Of a stretch of DNA of 64,000 nucleotides, positions 35,708 through 44,920 are shown one piece after another. Position numbers and translations under genes: made by a program. Origin of the DNA: Bacteroidaceae bacterium (GTDB lineage Bacteria; Bacteroidota; Bacteroidia; Bacteroidales; Bacteroidaceae). Each line of letters starts with the position of its first letter. Within the stretch, counting starts at the first letter, position 1. The notes under the pieces are model-generated. The model worked only from the letters and a program-made list of their open reading frames with translations, was not told the DNA's origin and did not search any database. The stretch lies in NCBI GenBank assembly GCA_017547165.1, contig JAFYQK010000013.1, positions 99,642-163,641 of the forward strand. Reading direction: 5' to 3'.

Positions 35708-35749
35708 ATAATTAGGGAGGCAAACATTTTAGTTTGCCTCCCTAATTAT
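35708..35749. terminator. Bidirectional terminator
   Basis: A perfect 18-bp stem (ATAATTAGGGAGGCAAAC and its complement) around a 6-base loop separates the convergent symporter and GH20 genes. It has AT-rich flanks on both sides. Confidence 0.9.
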
Positions 35750-35771
35750 ATTATATAATGTATGTCTGACG

Positions 35772-37427
35772 CTATTTTACAACCACCTCATCTAGGAAGA
35801 GCCAACCACGTCGTTCCGTACGTTTGGCCTTAATATGGAGGAAACGACACTTAGTGCCCGGAGTTGTATTCAATCTATAAGGCTGAACTACAAAAGGTGC
35901 ATCGTACATTTCTGATGGCAATAAACAATGAACGTCATATAAGTTTTTATTCTCCCCATCTATAACAGTCATCTCTACATCTGCAGGAAGGTATATCTCG
36001 GGGCCAAGAATCTGCAGAAAAGAGAGTTCAACGTATGAAACCTCACGCTCCTGACCAAGATCTACTACCAAATCTATATCACGTATAAAGCCCTGCCAAC
36101 GCTGGTCGTTATTGTTCCATGTACCACACACACCATCGGTCAAGGTGGTGTCACCTCCAGCCTTATAGAAAGCGTTATATGGATTGTTGTATGTCACCTT
36201 GGCACCGCATGCAAGATGCTCTACTGGTTGAAGAGACTCTGTGCGCTGACCATATTCATTGGCCAGGTCAAAGGCATTGATACCTGCCTGGCGCATGCTG
36301 TCTGCCACACCGACAGCCCACTGATGAAACTCCTCATAGGAACGTGTACGTCCCAAGCCACGCTCGGCGATAGCCAGGGCACGAGGCCATATCTGGTATT
36401 CGAGAATTTCTGGTGTAGGCACATATTCTGTGAAAATACATGCCTGTATGCCTAACAAACGACCTGTAGAGGTTGACTCCGCACAAATAGCGCTGTCCAA
36501 TGGCATCTCATAGATGTGCGAGAGGGGGCGATATCCACCCATTGCCTCGGGCTGGTCCATGGGGCGGTCCTGATAACTATCCAGATAACACCAATTACTC
36601 GGGCACATAATCACGTCATGACCAAGACGGATAGCCTCAGCAGCAGTATCGGGATTGCGCCATACCATTATTATCTGTGCACTGTCGGCAGGATTGTCGG
36701 TAAGTCCCTCGTCCCATACAATCATACGACGGCCAAGTCCCTCCACTATCTTCTGGATACGGCGCATAGCCTCGGGTTGAAGACCCTTTTGAGTTGCCGA
36801 TTCGTCGCCTCCAACATGTATGTATGGAGCAGGGAATATCTCTGCCACCTCGGCAAGAACATCTGCCATGAACATATAGGTACTATCCTTGGTCATGTCC
36901 ATCTCAGCATGATTATAGCCTATCCAAGGATAAGCAGCCACAACCTCCTCGCTATGAGCAGGAAACTCTATCTCTGGCACGATGGTAATGCCACGCTCCT
37001 GTGCATAGGCAACAAGCTGGCGCATCTCGTCCTGGGTATAGAAACCGCCAAAACCGTTCTGGGCATCTGAGAAGGCTGGTGCGAACCACTCATTACCCTT
37101 GGTCTCATCGGTAGCACGAGGACGCAGTGCCCACCATTCCTTCCATGTCCGGTGTGTACGCCATGCGCCAAGGTCGGTGAGACGAGGATACTTCTTTATC
37201 TCCAAACGCCAGCCTGCAGCATCGGTAAGATGCAAGTGCAGAGTGTTAAGGCCATAGTTTCCCATAAGGTCAATCTGCCGCTTCAGCACGTCCATGGGAT
37301 AGAAATGACGGCTAACGTCAATCATCAGTCCACGCCATTCCATCTGGCGCACCTCTTCCTTTTCTGTCTGTGTGCATGAGAAAATACACAGAGCAAGCGC
37401 AAATATTGAAAGGATACACTTCTTCAT
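35772..37427 (-). CDS. GH20 beta-hexosaminidase lipoprotein
   Basis: The 551-residue protein has a lipoprotein signal (IFSC, Cys18) and goes almost directly into the GH20 barrel: MEWRGLMIDVSRHFYP at about 29 and HVGGDE with catalytic D208-E209. The N-terminal GH20b domain usual in this family is missing. The C-terminal 150 residues (about 395-551) look like a beta-sandwich, possibly carbohydrate binding. It removes terminal beta-GlcNAc or GalNAc with substrate assistance. It is the last gene of a transglutaminase-like - GH29 - CutC - GH20 run on one strand. Confidence 0.9.
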   Translation of the reverse strand: MKKCILSIFALALCIFSCTQTEKEEVRQMEWRGLMIDVSRHFYPMDVLKRQIDLMGNYGLNTLHLHLTDAAGWRLEIKKYPRLTDLGAWRTHRTWKEWWALRPRATDETKGNEWFAPAFSDAQNGFGGFYTQDEMRQLVAYAQERGITIVPEIEFPAHSEEVVAAYPWIGYNHAEMDMTKDSTYMFMADVLAEVAEIFPAPYIHVGGDESATQKGLQPEAMRRIQKIVEGLGRRMIVWDEGLTDNPADSAQIIMVWRNPDTAAEAIRLGHDVIMCPSNWCYLDSYQDRPMDQPEAMGGYRPLSHIYEMPLDSAICAESTSTGRLLGIQACIFTEYVPTPEILEYQIWPRALAIAERGLGRTRSYEEFHQWAVGVADSMRQAGINAFDLANEYGQRTESLQPVEHLACGAKVTYNNPYNAFYKAGGDTTLTDGVCGTWNNNDQRWQGFIRDIDLVVDLGQEREVSYVELSFLQILGPEIYLPADVEMTVIDGENKNLYDVHCLLPSEMYDAPFVVQPYRLNTTPGTKCRFLHIKAKRTERRGWLFLDEVVVK

Positions 37428-37497
37428 AATCTGTTTTCTTTTGTTTTAGGATACCTGAGGAATCAAGAGATTTCACGGACTCTCCTATAATATTCCC

Positions 37498-38160
37498 TTA
37501 ACGGCGGGGCACTCCTCCCTTGAAGGAGCCGTGCACCTCTGTTGCCCCAGTCTCTTCCACAATCTGCATGTAGTTCGCGGCACTTACTCCGGCACCTGCC
37601 AGAATGCAGAGTCTGCCTGCAGAAGCCTCTACAAGCTTCTTCAGCATGGGAATTCCCTTGACTGCCGAAGATTCCTGACCAGAAGTGAGCAGGCGGTTGC
37701 ATCCCATGGCAATGATTTCCTCCAATGCCTGCATGGGATTGCGGCAGACATCAAAAGCACGGTGGAAGGTAATGCCCAGCGGACGATTGCCAGCCTGGTT
37801 AGCCATATACTCCTTGGCCACAGCTATCCACTTAAAGCACATAGGCACATCCAGGTTGCCGTCCTTGGTAAGAGCACCTATGACAATACCGTCAGCGCCC
37901 TCTTCCAAAGCCATTACTATCTCAGCAGACATCTGCTCTGCCTCTGCCTCGTTGTAAACAAAGTTGCCCTCACGTGAACGTATAAGCACATGCACCACCA
38001 CACCTTCGGCATGGCACATAGACACAGCCTGGTGTATCTCCTCCCTTGTAGGAGTCAAGCCGTCCAGTTCCAGAGCAGTACATAGTTCTATACGGTCTGC
38101 ACCACCCTCTATGGCACGCTTTACGCTGGCAAGGTCAGGACAGCAAACTTCTATCTTCAT
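37498..38160 (-). CDS. cutC: CutC family protein
   Basis: This 220-residue TIM-barrel protein matches CutC: MKIEVCCPDLASVKRAIEGGADRIELC at the start, then VHVLIRSREGNFVY and LTSGQESSAVKG. CutC was first linked to copper homeostasis, but its activity is unsettled. Here it lies between GH29 and GH20 with gaps of about 70 bp, which suggests a carbohydrate-related role in this operon; that is inference. An in-frame ATG at 38202 would add 14 residues not seen in the family, so 38160 is preferred. Confidence 0.85.
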   Translation of the reverse strand: MKIEVCCPDLASVKRAIEGGADRIELCTALELDGLTPTREEIHQAVSMCHAEGVVVHVLIRSREGNFVYNEAEAEQMSAEIVMALEEGADGIVIGALTKDGNLDVPMCFKWIAVAKEYMANQAGNRPLGITFHRAFDVCRNPMQALEEIIAMGCNRLLTSGQESSAVKGIPMLKKLVEASAGRLCILAGAGVSAANYMQIVEETGATEVHGSFKGGVPRR

Positions 38161-38235
38161 AATCTTTATTTTTTTACGGTAAGCGATGAGCGTCCCTACC
38201 ATGCTCCTGCTCTCGCTTACTCGCAGATTTCCGTT

Positions 38236-39564
38236 CTACTTCAGTACCAGTACATAGTCCACCACATCCACCTTCTCGGGCAGGGTAATGCTGACACAAC
38301 CCTTACTCTTGCTGAACTTCACCTTGGCACCACCGATGAACTCTGTAACGGATTTCACCTTGCGCGCCAATGGCAGATGCAGGATGCGCTGACCATTCTC
38401 GTCCTTCACAATCTGGTCAAGGGCAGTGATGTGCAGATAGAGTTTGTCATCCTTCTGTGTGCTAACACCCCATTTCTGATGCTTTATATCGCCAGCGTCT
38501 GTGCCGTAGATAGTCTCTCCGTAGACAGAAGTCCATTCGCCCAGTTCCTTCAGACGGTCCAATGCTATTGCAGGCAATTCACCATTGGGTTGTGGACCAA
38601 TATTCATGAGCAGGTTAGCACCCTTGCCAGAAGTATTGATGAGCAGACGGATTATGTCGGCCGAAGTCTTGTAGTTGTTATCAATAACTTTATACCCCCA
38701 CATGCCGTTCATAGTTTGACATGTCTCTAAGGGCAGACGGCTCACCTGGGCAGCATGCTTAGCAAAACCACTGGTCATCTCACCAGGGAGATCGCGTTCA
38801 AAAATTTGAATGTCCTCCCCTTCGAAAGGAGCGCCATGATGATTATTACCTACAAGGCAGGCAGGTTGTAATTTGTGAATCATCTCATACTGGGCAGGCA
38901 ATTCCCAATCAAAAGGAACACTATCCTCCTCATGATCCCACCAACCGTCGAACCAGATAGAACCTATATCGCCATACTCTGTGAGAAGTTCGGTCAACTG
39001 TGAGTTCATAAATTTATAATAACTCGCCCAATCAGAGTTGTTGCGACTTTTGCCACACTTGGTACCAGTACGCCCCATGGGATAATCATCACGCATCCAG
39101 TCAATATGGCTATAGTAAAGATGTAAACGTATGCCCTCTTCACGGCAAGCCTCTGCCAGTTCCTTCAGGACATCTTTACCATATGGTGTAGCATCCACTA
39201 TATTGAACTTACTCTGCTTGGTGTGCCACATAGAGAAACCGTCATGATGACGAGAGGTGAAACAAATGTACTTGGCACCTGCTGCCTTTATCGCACGAAC
39301 CCACTCTCGTGCATTAAAACGATGGGGATAAAAGGCATCTGCAGCCTTGGCATACTCATAACGGTCAGGCACTGCATTCTGTAAATACCACTCGCCCTGT
39401 GCAAACATACTGTAGATACCCCAATGCAGGAAGATACCAAGTTTCATATCACGGAACTCCTCACGAGAGCGCAGGTTAGCCTCTGTGGGAACATACTCTC
39501 CCTGTGCCTTCAAACTGGCGAAAGCCACCAGAGCCAATACTATTGATAATAATGCCTTTTTCAT
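38236..39564 (-). CDS. GH29 alpha-L-fucosidase
   Basis: This 442-residue protein has a signal peptide (ASLKAQ). GH29 signatures are LGIFLHWGIYS near 42, YICFTSRHHDGFSMW near 99, and IGSIWFDGWWDHEE with nucleophile D206. The C-terminal 110 residues form a beta-sandwich. It releases alpha-linked fucose from host glycans by a retaining mechanism; linkage preference (GH29A or B) is not decided here. It follows a transglutaminase-like lipoprotein gene by 60 bp and precedes cutC by 75 bp. Confidence 0.92.
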   Translation of the reverse strand: MKKALLSIVLALVAFASLKAQGEYVPTEANLRSREEFRDMKLGIFLHWGIYSMFAQGEWYLQNAVPDRYEYAKAADAFYPHRFNAREWVRAIKAAGAKYICFTSRHHDGFSMWHTKQSKFNIVDATPYGKDVLKELAEACREEGIRLHLYYSHIDWMRDDYPMGRTGTKCGKSRNNSDWASYYKFMNSQLTELLTEYGDIGSIWFDGWWDHEEDSVPFDWELPAQYEMIHKLQPACLVGNNHHGAPFEGEDIQIFERDLPGEMTSGFAKHAAQVSRLPLETCQTMNGMWGYKVIDNNYKTSADIIRLLINTSGKGANLLMNIGPQPNGELPAIALDRLKELGEWTSVYGETIYGTDAGDIKHQKWGVSTQKDDKLYLHITALDQIVKDENGQRILHLPLARKVKSVTEFIGGAKVKFSKSKGCVSITLPEKVDVVDYVLVLK

Positions 39565-39624
39565 GGTTATTTTTTATATCGTATCAGTTGTTTTCAGATT
39601 TCTGTTTTCTGTTCTCCGTTTTTC

Positions 39625-41619
39625 TCATCCTTGCACACTTGTTGCAGAGGCATCCTTGTCAGAATCCTGTAGATTCAGTAAATCGTGTGTTGCTTTCTTC
39701 TCACTCTGTCGAGAAGAAATAGTCACCACTGTATCCTCACCAGCCTTTACTTCCACGATCTGATAAGAAGCCAATACGTCACCACCCAACAAACGAGTTC
39801 CCGTTACAAGAAGATATGCTCCCTCTGGCAATAACAAGCCATAAGCAAAAGGATTACCCAAAGTCTGATCCTCATCGTCAAAATTCAGAGATTGGGGACG
39901 ACCGTCAACAATACGTGAGACAGAAAAATCAGAGAAATACTTCATTGACTCAGCAGCATGTATAAACAACTTTCCTTCTCCCTTAACCTTTTGCTCCTCT
40001 TGTGTTGCCCCTTCTATATATGCTGCACCAGTGGCATCAAGCCATGCCTTCATTCCTAATGCTCTTGCTCCGGCCACCTTAAACACCTCAATACTACGAG
40101 AATCTGTTGTTTTGTGCTTGGCAACAGAAACAGCACTCATATATACTTTGGTCGGATTGGTTGTGTCGTCTATGCTAATATTATCATTAACCCATTCCAA
40201 CCACTCACTTGGAGTCAACCCCACAGGCAACAGCTGCACCAATTCATCCATATAAGGACGGAGAGGTTCCGTTGCAATTCGTGTCGCACTGTCTTGCAAC
40301 ACATCCATAGTAACATCACGCAAATCCTTTTCACTCAAACCTGTCAGCAAATAATTTCTGGCAGCATCTTCATCCGGTGACTCTGCAAGATATTCCTCTA
40401 TCACTTGCCAATTGCTACGCGCCTTGCGCAACAACTCATCATCGCCCCAATAGAATGTCGCTTGCTGATATGCGACGCGTATACTGTCTTCCTTCAGTAA
40501 ACGACGTCCGTTCTCACTAACCGTATCAATAATGCTTCTATCTGGTTCTGGCAAAGCAGAAACAGGAGCATACAAGTCTAATTCTTGCGAAGACAATGTG
40601 TTTTGTTTCGTCGTCGGTTTAATAGTGACCTCTTCCTGCTGAGCTGGCACATACGCTGCATTAAAATTAACTCCATCACTAACCCATACCAACAAATCAC
40701 CATATCCCGTAGTCAAACATGCCTTTCCCTCGGCGTCTGTTGTCTGTGTTGCAATCGGATAGAACTCTGCATAGTTATACACTCTAAAATCCACAGTGGC
40801 ATTAGGCACAGGATTGCCATTGGTATCCAGCACAATAACCTTTAATTTCTTTGTTGGCGCATATGTTGGCAAACAGTTTATCTCGGTGAAGCATTTGTTA
40901 CGCGAAAGAACCTCCTCCTTACCATTATAATCAGCACCAAAAACACGGGTATGTACCAACATGGCACGAGAGGCGGCCCAATTAAACCAACCCTTATCCA
41001 ATACGGCTTCAGGTTCACAAGCACCCATAAAACGCCAACGCCCATTACCTTTGTCATCATCAGCAATCCAAACTTCAACCCAAGCATGGTTGCTATCAGT
41101 ATGCGACCATCTTGGACAATACACCTGACGCGCAGGGATACCCACAGCACGCATTGCCGCAACAGTAAATGTACTCTCCTCACCACAACGGCCAATTGCG
41201 TTTGCCATAGTTGCCAACGGAGGTGATGTTCTTCCGTCACTAGGTTGGTAACTAACCTTCTCATGGCACCAATGGTTGACTTCAAGAGCAGCCTCTTCCA
41301 TAGCCATTCCTTTAAGACGTGGAGCCAATTCTGCATAAATCACGCTACGCGCCTCATCAAGAGCTTCATTATTAACACGAACAGGAAGGACAAAGTGTTT
41401 CCACTCTGTCTCTGGCACCAACTTTGCCCAAGGCATTTCCCTACGTGCACGTTCAGACATAGCGACCTGACGTTCCCAATACTCTCGGGAATAATCCACA
41501 CTATCCGACAAAGGCATATATCTGTAAAGAAATGCCACATAATCATTTTTCTCACTATGGCATGCCCCTAAAAGCAACAGACTCATGCACAATATAAATG
41601 ACGAAAAGTAGTGTCTCAT
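39625..41619 (-). CDS. Transglutaminase-like surface lipoprotein
   Basis: The 664-residue protein has a lipoprotein signal (LLGAC, Cys20). Its transglutaminase/protease core has IGRCGEESTF (C145), SNHAWVEVW (H178) and a third residue in FMGACEPE (E202, where Asp is usual). A beta-sandwich, prealbumin-like module follows (about 258-320, NPVPNATVDFRVYNYAEF), and then long helical and beta regions with no recognised fold. Such proteins in Bacteroidetes probably cleave amide bonds of peptides or glycopeptides. It leads a run with GH29, CutC and GH20, so glycopeptide processing is a reasonable guess. Confidence 0.75.
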   Translation of the reverse strand: MRHYFSSFILCMSLLLLGACHSEKNDYVAFLYRYMPLSDSVDYSREYWERQVAMSERARREMPWAKLVPETEWKHFVLPVRVNNEALDEARSVIYAELAPRLKGMAMEEAALEVNHWCHEKVSYQPSDGRTSPPLATMANAIGRCGEESTFTVAAMRAVGIPARQVYCPRWSHTDSNHAWVEVWIADDDKGNGRWRFMGACEPEAVLDKGWFNWAASRAMLVHTRVFGADYNGKEEVLSRNKCFTEINCLPTYAPTKKLKVIVLDTNGNPVPNATVDFRVYNYAEFYPIATQTTDAEGKACLTTGYGDLLVWVSDGVNFNAAYVPAQQEEVTIKPTTKQNTLSSQELDLYAPVSALPEPDRSIIDTVSENGRRLLKEDSIRVAYQQATFYWGDDELLRKARSNWQVIEEYLAESPDEDAARNYLLTGLSEKDLRDVTMDVLQDSATRIATEPLRPYMDELVQLLPVGLTPSEWLEWVNDNISIDDTTNPTKVYMSAVSVAKHKTTDSRSIEVFKVAGARALGMKAWLDATGAAYIEGATQEEQKVKGEGKLFIHAAESMKYFSDFSVSRIVDGRPQSLNFDDEDQTLGNPFAYGLLLPEGAYLLVTGTRLLGGDVLASYQIVEVKAGEDTVVTISSRQSEKKATHDLLNLQDSDKDASATSVQG

Positions 41620-41714
41620 GGTTTTATAATTTATTTTTTCTATTATATGAAGTCATAGGTTATACTAAGGTTTCCTTGTAATGTCTATAACTGCCTCGGG
41701 GTTCCTATATCATT

Positions 41715-43370
41715 CTATCTCTCAATTCCCAGTAGCTGCAGTTCCTCCTGCTTCTTGGTTTCCAAGAATTCATATATGCCACACAAGTGCTCTCGAACCT
41801 TACCACCGCCAAATTCGTACACTTTGGTTACAAGTCCATCCAGGAAGTCACGGTCGTGGCTGACAACTATCAAAGTGCCGTCAAAGTCCTGCAGAGCCTG
41901 CTTCAGCACATCCTTAGTCTTCAAGTCAAGATGGTTGGTAGGTTCGTCAAGAATGAGAAGGTTAACTGGCTCAAGCAATAGTTTCAGTATTGCCAAACGT
42001 GTGCGCTCGCCACCCGACAGCACCTTTACCTTCTTAGTGCTCTCCTCACCACCAAACATAAAGGCGCCAAGCATGTCACGTATTTTTAGACGAATTTCAC
42101 CTTTAGCAACATCATCTATTGTCTGGAATACGGTGAGTTCACCGTCCAAAAGTGATGCCTGATTCTGCGCGAAGTAACCAATCTGCACGTTGTGTCCGAG
42201 TTCCAACTTGCCTTCGTGTTCCAACTGCTGCATAATGCACTTCACCAGTGTAGACTTACCCTCACCGTTTCTACCTACAAAAGCAATCTTGTCACCACGC
42301 TCTACGGTAAGGTTCACTCCACTGAATATCTGCTTCACCTTGCCGGTATCAGGATTCTCAAATGACTTTGCCACATCGGACATCATTACTGGATAACTGC
42401 CAGAGCGAGGACTGGGCGGGAACTTCAGGCGCAATGCGCTTGTATCCTCCTCGTCCACCTCAATGAGTTCCAGCTTTTCAAGCATCTTCACACGACTCTG
42501 CACCTGTAGTGTCTTTGAGTATGTACCCTTGAAGCGTTCGATGAAGTCCTTGGTTTCCTGAATCATCTTCTGTTGCTCCTCATACTGTTTCTGCTGCTGG
42601 GCACGACGCTCCTTGCGCAGTTCCAGATAATGCGAGTAAGTTGCCTTGTAATCATATATGCGACCCATTGTCACCTCTATGGTACGGGTTGTGATATTAT
42701 CCACAAATTTGCGATCATGACTAATAACTACCACAGCCTTGCTGCTTTCGCGAATAAAATCTTCAAGCCAGCCAATACTTTCTATGTCAAGATGATTCGT
42801 TGGCTCGTCCAGCAGCAGAACATCTGGGTCCTTAAGCAGAAGCTTTGCCAACTCTATGCGCATACGCCACCCTCCCGAGAACTCGCTGGTAGGACGGTCA
42901 AACTCTTCACGTTTGAAGCCAAGGCCAAGAAGGGTCTTCTCCACATCCTCCTCAAAATGTGTCATGTCTATGGCATAGAATTTCTCGGAAAGTGCGCTCA
43001 CCTTCTCTATGAGAGCCATGTACTCCTCGCTCTCGTAGTCAGTACGCACGGTCAGCTCTTCGTTTATGCGATTTATCTCTGCCTCCGTTTCATGCAGATG
43101 TGCAAAGGCCTGACAGGTTTCCTCAAACACAGTGCGTCCGTCCTCCGTCATCAAATGCTGCGGCAGGTATGCAATCACCGTATCCTTAGGGGCGGATACC
43201 GTACCTCTGGTAGCAGGGCGAACTCCTGCCAAAATCTTCAACAAGGTACTCTTTCCTGCACCGTTCTTGCCCATCAAGGCTATACGGTCCTTCTCGTTTA
43301 TCTGAAAGGAAATATCCTTGAATAATGTCGTTCCGCCGAATTCTACGGTCAGTCCATCTACTGTTATCAT
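41715..43370 (-). CDS. ABC-F family ATPase
   Basis: This 551-residue protein has two ABC cassettes and no membrane domain: Walker A GKNGAGKST and GRNGEGKST, signature motifs SGGWRM and SGGERT, and Walker B DVLLLDEPTNHLD and NLLILDEPTNHLD. The linker is a charged coiled coil (about 240-300), as in EttA/YdiF/Uup proteins that act on the ribosome. Antibiotic resistance (Are) members are related, but nothing here points to them. Its promoter region (43385-43424) is nearly identical to that of the downstream-encoded yhcG. Confidence 0.9.
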   Translation of the reverse strand: MITVDGLTVEFGGTTLFKDISFQINEKDRIALMGKNGAGKSTLLKILAGVRPATRGTVSAPKDTVIAYLPQHLMTEDGRTVFEETCQAFAHLHETEAEINRINEELTVRTDYESEEYMALIEKVSALSEKFYAIDMTHFEEDVEKTLLGLGFKREEFDRPTSEFSGGWRMRIELAKLLLKDPDVLLLDEPTNHLDIESIGWLEDFIRESSKAVVVISHDRKFVDNITTRTIEVTMGRIYDYKATYSHYLELRKERRAQQQKQYEEQQKMIQETKDFIERFKGTYSKTLQVQSRVKMLEKLELIEVDEEDTSALRLKFPPSPRSGSYPVMMSDVAKSFENPDTGKVKQIFSGVNLTVERGDKIAFVGRNGEGKSTLVKCIMQQLEHEGKLELGHNVQIGYFAQNQASLLDGELTVFQTIDDVAKGEIRLKIRDMLGAFMFGGEESTKKVKVLSGGERTRLAILKLLLEPVNLLILDEPTNHLDLKTKDVLKQALQDFDGTLIVVSHDRDFLDGLVTKVYEFGGGKVREHLCGIYEFLETKKQEELQLLGIER

Positions 43371-43384
43371 GTCGTTATCTTAAA

Positions 43385-43424
43385 GTTTATGTGCACAAAT
43401 TTAGTCATAATAGGGGAAACTGCC
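43385..43424. repeat. Promoter repeat, copy A (ABC-F)
   Basis: Forty bases match copy B (44771-44810) at 37 positions without gaps. On the minus strand it holds TAAATTTG (-7) upstream of the ABC-F start. The -33 TTTG of copy B is altered to TCTG here, so this promoter may be weaker. Confidence 0.9.
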
Positions 43425-43499
43425 AGAATTTACATTGGGACAAACATTACCATTGAACATCAGAATGACCTCTATCAAATGAATGCCCTTCCATGTCCA

Positions 43500-44756
43500 C
43501 TATTTTGAAATCCCGTTTTCTTGCATTAGAAAATCTTTTATCTTCTCCTTACTGGGCAACTGCAGTTCATATCGACCAACAAACAGTTGCGGGTCGGTAA
43601 AAGGAGCCAGATATTCCACCATCTCTTGTCCATACTCTGTACATAGCAGCAAACCGACAGGAGGATTGTCATCAGGCATCATATAATGCTTGCGGTAATA
43701 TTCCATATACATATTTAACTGGGCTACATCGGCATAATCCAAGCGGTGTGCCTTCAATTCCACAAGGCAGTGGCACTTCAATATACGATGATAAAATACC
43801 AGATCTACCTTATAATACCTGTCGTCAATCAACAAACGTTTCTGTTCGTCCTCAAGACAGAAACCCATTCCCATCTCCATTATGAATTCCCTCAGATGAC
43901 TCACAATGGACTTCTCCAAATCCTCCTCGCTGATGGCTTCCTTGGCAGAAAGTCCAAGAAATTCAAAGAAATATGGCGACTTCATGTCTTGGTGGAATGA
44001 AGGGCACTCTCCAGTGGCATTAAGCCTTTTGCTCAGCAACTCCGGTTTTTCACTCCAACCACTACGGACATAATAATTGGTATCTATCTGACGCTGCAAT
44101 TCCCTCACACTCCAAGGCCCACGCATAGCCTCAATGGCATAGAATGCCCGTTGTAACGGTTCTTCAATATGCAGAAGCTGGACGATATGGGTAAAAGACA
44201 ATCTGTCAAACAACATTTGAGGTTCTGCCTTCACACTGCCATCGTCCATAATAATGGCAAAACCATCTGGCGAAGTCCCTCTGACAGGAAACTGCTCATT
44301 ACGGATAGTCAATTCAGCAGTCAGCGACTGCTTTTTTTCGGAACCCAGCAATTCAGCAATCAGCGACTGCTGAATTGAGTCTATTTCACAATGCCTATGT
44401 ACTATCTCATTATTATACTGCCCAAAACGTTCATACAGATATTTTGCCACTATTGGACGCAATTCTGGATAGAGCAAATAAAACAATCTGTAACTGCGCA
44501 AGTTAGTGGCGCTATAGCTTTTGCCCCCAAGACTCTTGGAAAGGTTATGAATCAGGTTTTCGCCATACTTGGCTCTGTCCCTGCCATGCTGCTCATATTC
44601 TACGATATAGAAACCAGTAAGCCATGCTCTTGACGTGATATTGCGATTTATCACCACGTGAACATCATGGCGCAACACTTCGCCCACACCTTGAATATGC
44701 TCTATCAAACTACTGAAAGTTCCACCTGCATAAGCCATAGATTCTTCCGGAGTCAT
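43500..44756 (-). CDS. YhcG-type PD-(D/E)XK nuclease (DUF1016)
   Basis: The 418-residue protein has an N-terminal DUF1016 helical domain (about 15-170, with ITSRAWLTGFYIVEYEQHG and GENLIHNLSKSLGGKSYSATNLR) and a C-terminal nuclease domain with YKVDLVFYH (D318) and LVELKAH (E333, K335), so the catalytic set is intact. YhcG proteins occur near restriction systems and in mobile islands, but their function is not settled. Here no methylase or defence partner is adjacent. The gene is flanked by two near-identical promoter copies, which suggests it was inserted in front of the ABC-F gene. Confidence 0.88.
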   Translation of the reverse strand: MTPEESMAYAGGTFSSLIEHIQGVGEVLRHDVHVVINRNITSRAWLTGFYIVEYEQHGRDRAKYGENLIHNLSKSLGGKSYSATNLRSYRLFYLLYPELRPIVAKYLYERFGQYNNEIVHRHCEIDSIQQSLIAELLGSEKKQSLTAELTIRNEQFPVRGTSPDGFAIIMDDGSVKAEPQMLFDRLSFTHIVQLLHIEEPLQRAFYAIEAMRGPWSVRELQRQIDTNYYVRSGWSEKPELLSKRLNATGECPSFHQDMKSPYFFEFLGLSAKEAISEEDLEKSIVSHLREFIMEMGMGFCLEDEQKRLLIDDRYYKVDLVFYHRILKCHCLVELKAHRLDYADVAQLNMYMEYYRKHYMMPDDNPPVGLLLCTEYGQEMVEYLAPFTDPQLFVGRYELQLPSKEKIKDFLMQENGISK

Positions 44757-44770
44757 TGTATATTCTTTAT

Positions 44771-44810
44771 GTTTATGTGCACAAATTTACTCATAATTAG
44801 GGAAACTGCC
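44771..44810. repeat. Promoter repeat, copy B (yhcG)
   Basis: This copy contains a complete minus-strand promoter, -33 TTTG at 44810-44813 and TAAATTTG at 44782-44789 with a 20-base spacer, 26 bp before the yhcG start codon. Confidence 0.9.
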
Positions 44811-44850
44811 AAATATGCGACTATCTACATTGCTGATGATAAAGCCCAAA

Positions 44851-44894
44851 ACAAAAGCAATGTGCCTCTTTTATAGGAAACACATTGCTTTTGT
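44851..44894 (-). terminator. Terminator of the M6 protease gene
   Basis: ACAAAAGCAATGTG and its exact complement form a 14-bp stem around a 16-base loop, 26 bp after the M6 stop. The minus strand then continues with TTTTGGGC. Confidence 0.75.
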
Positions 44895-44920
44895 TTATAT
44901 TAGAGATAAATTGCAATTGC

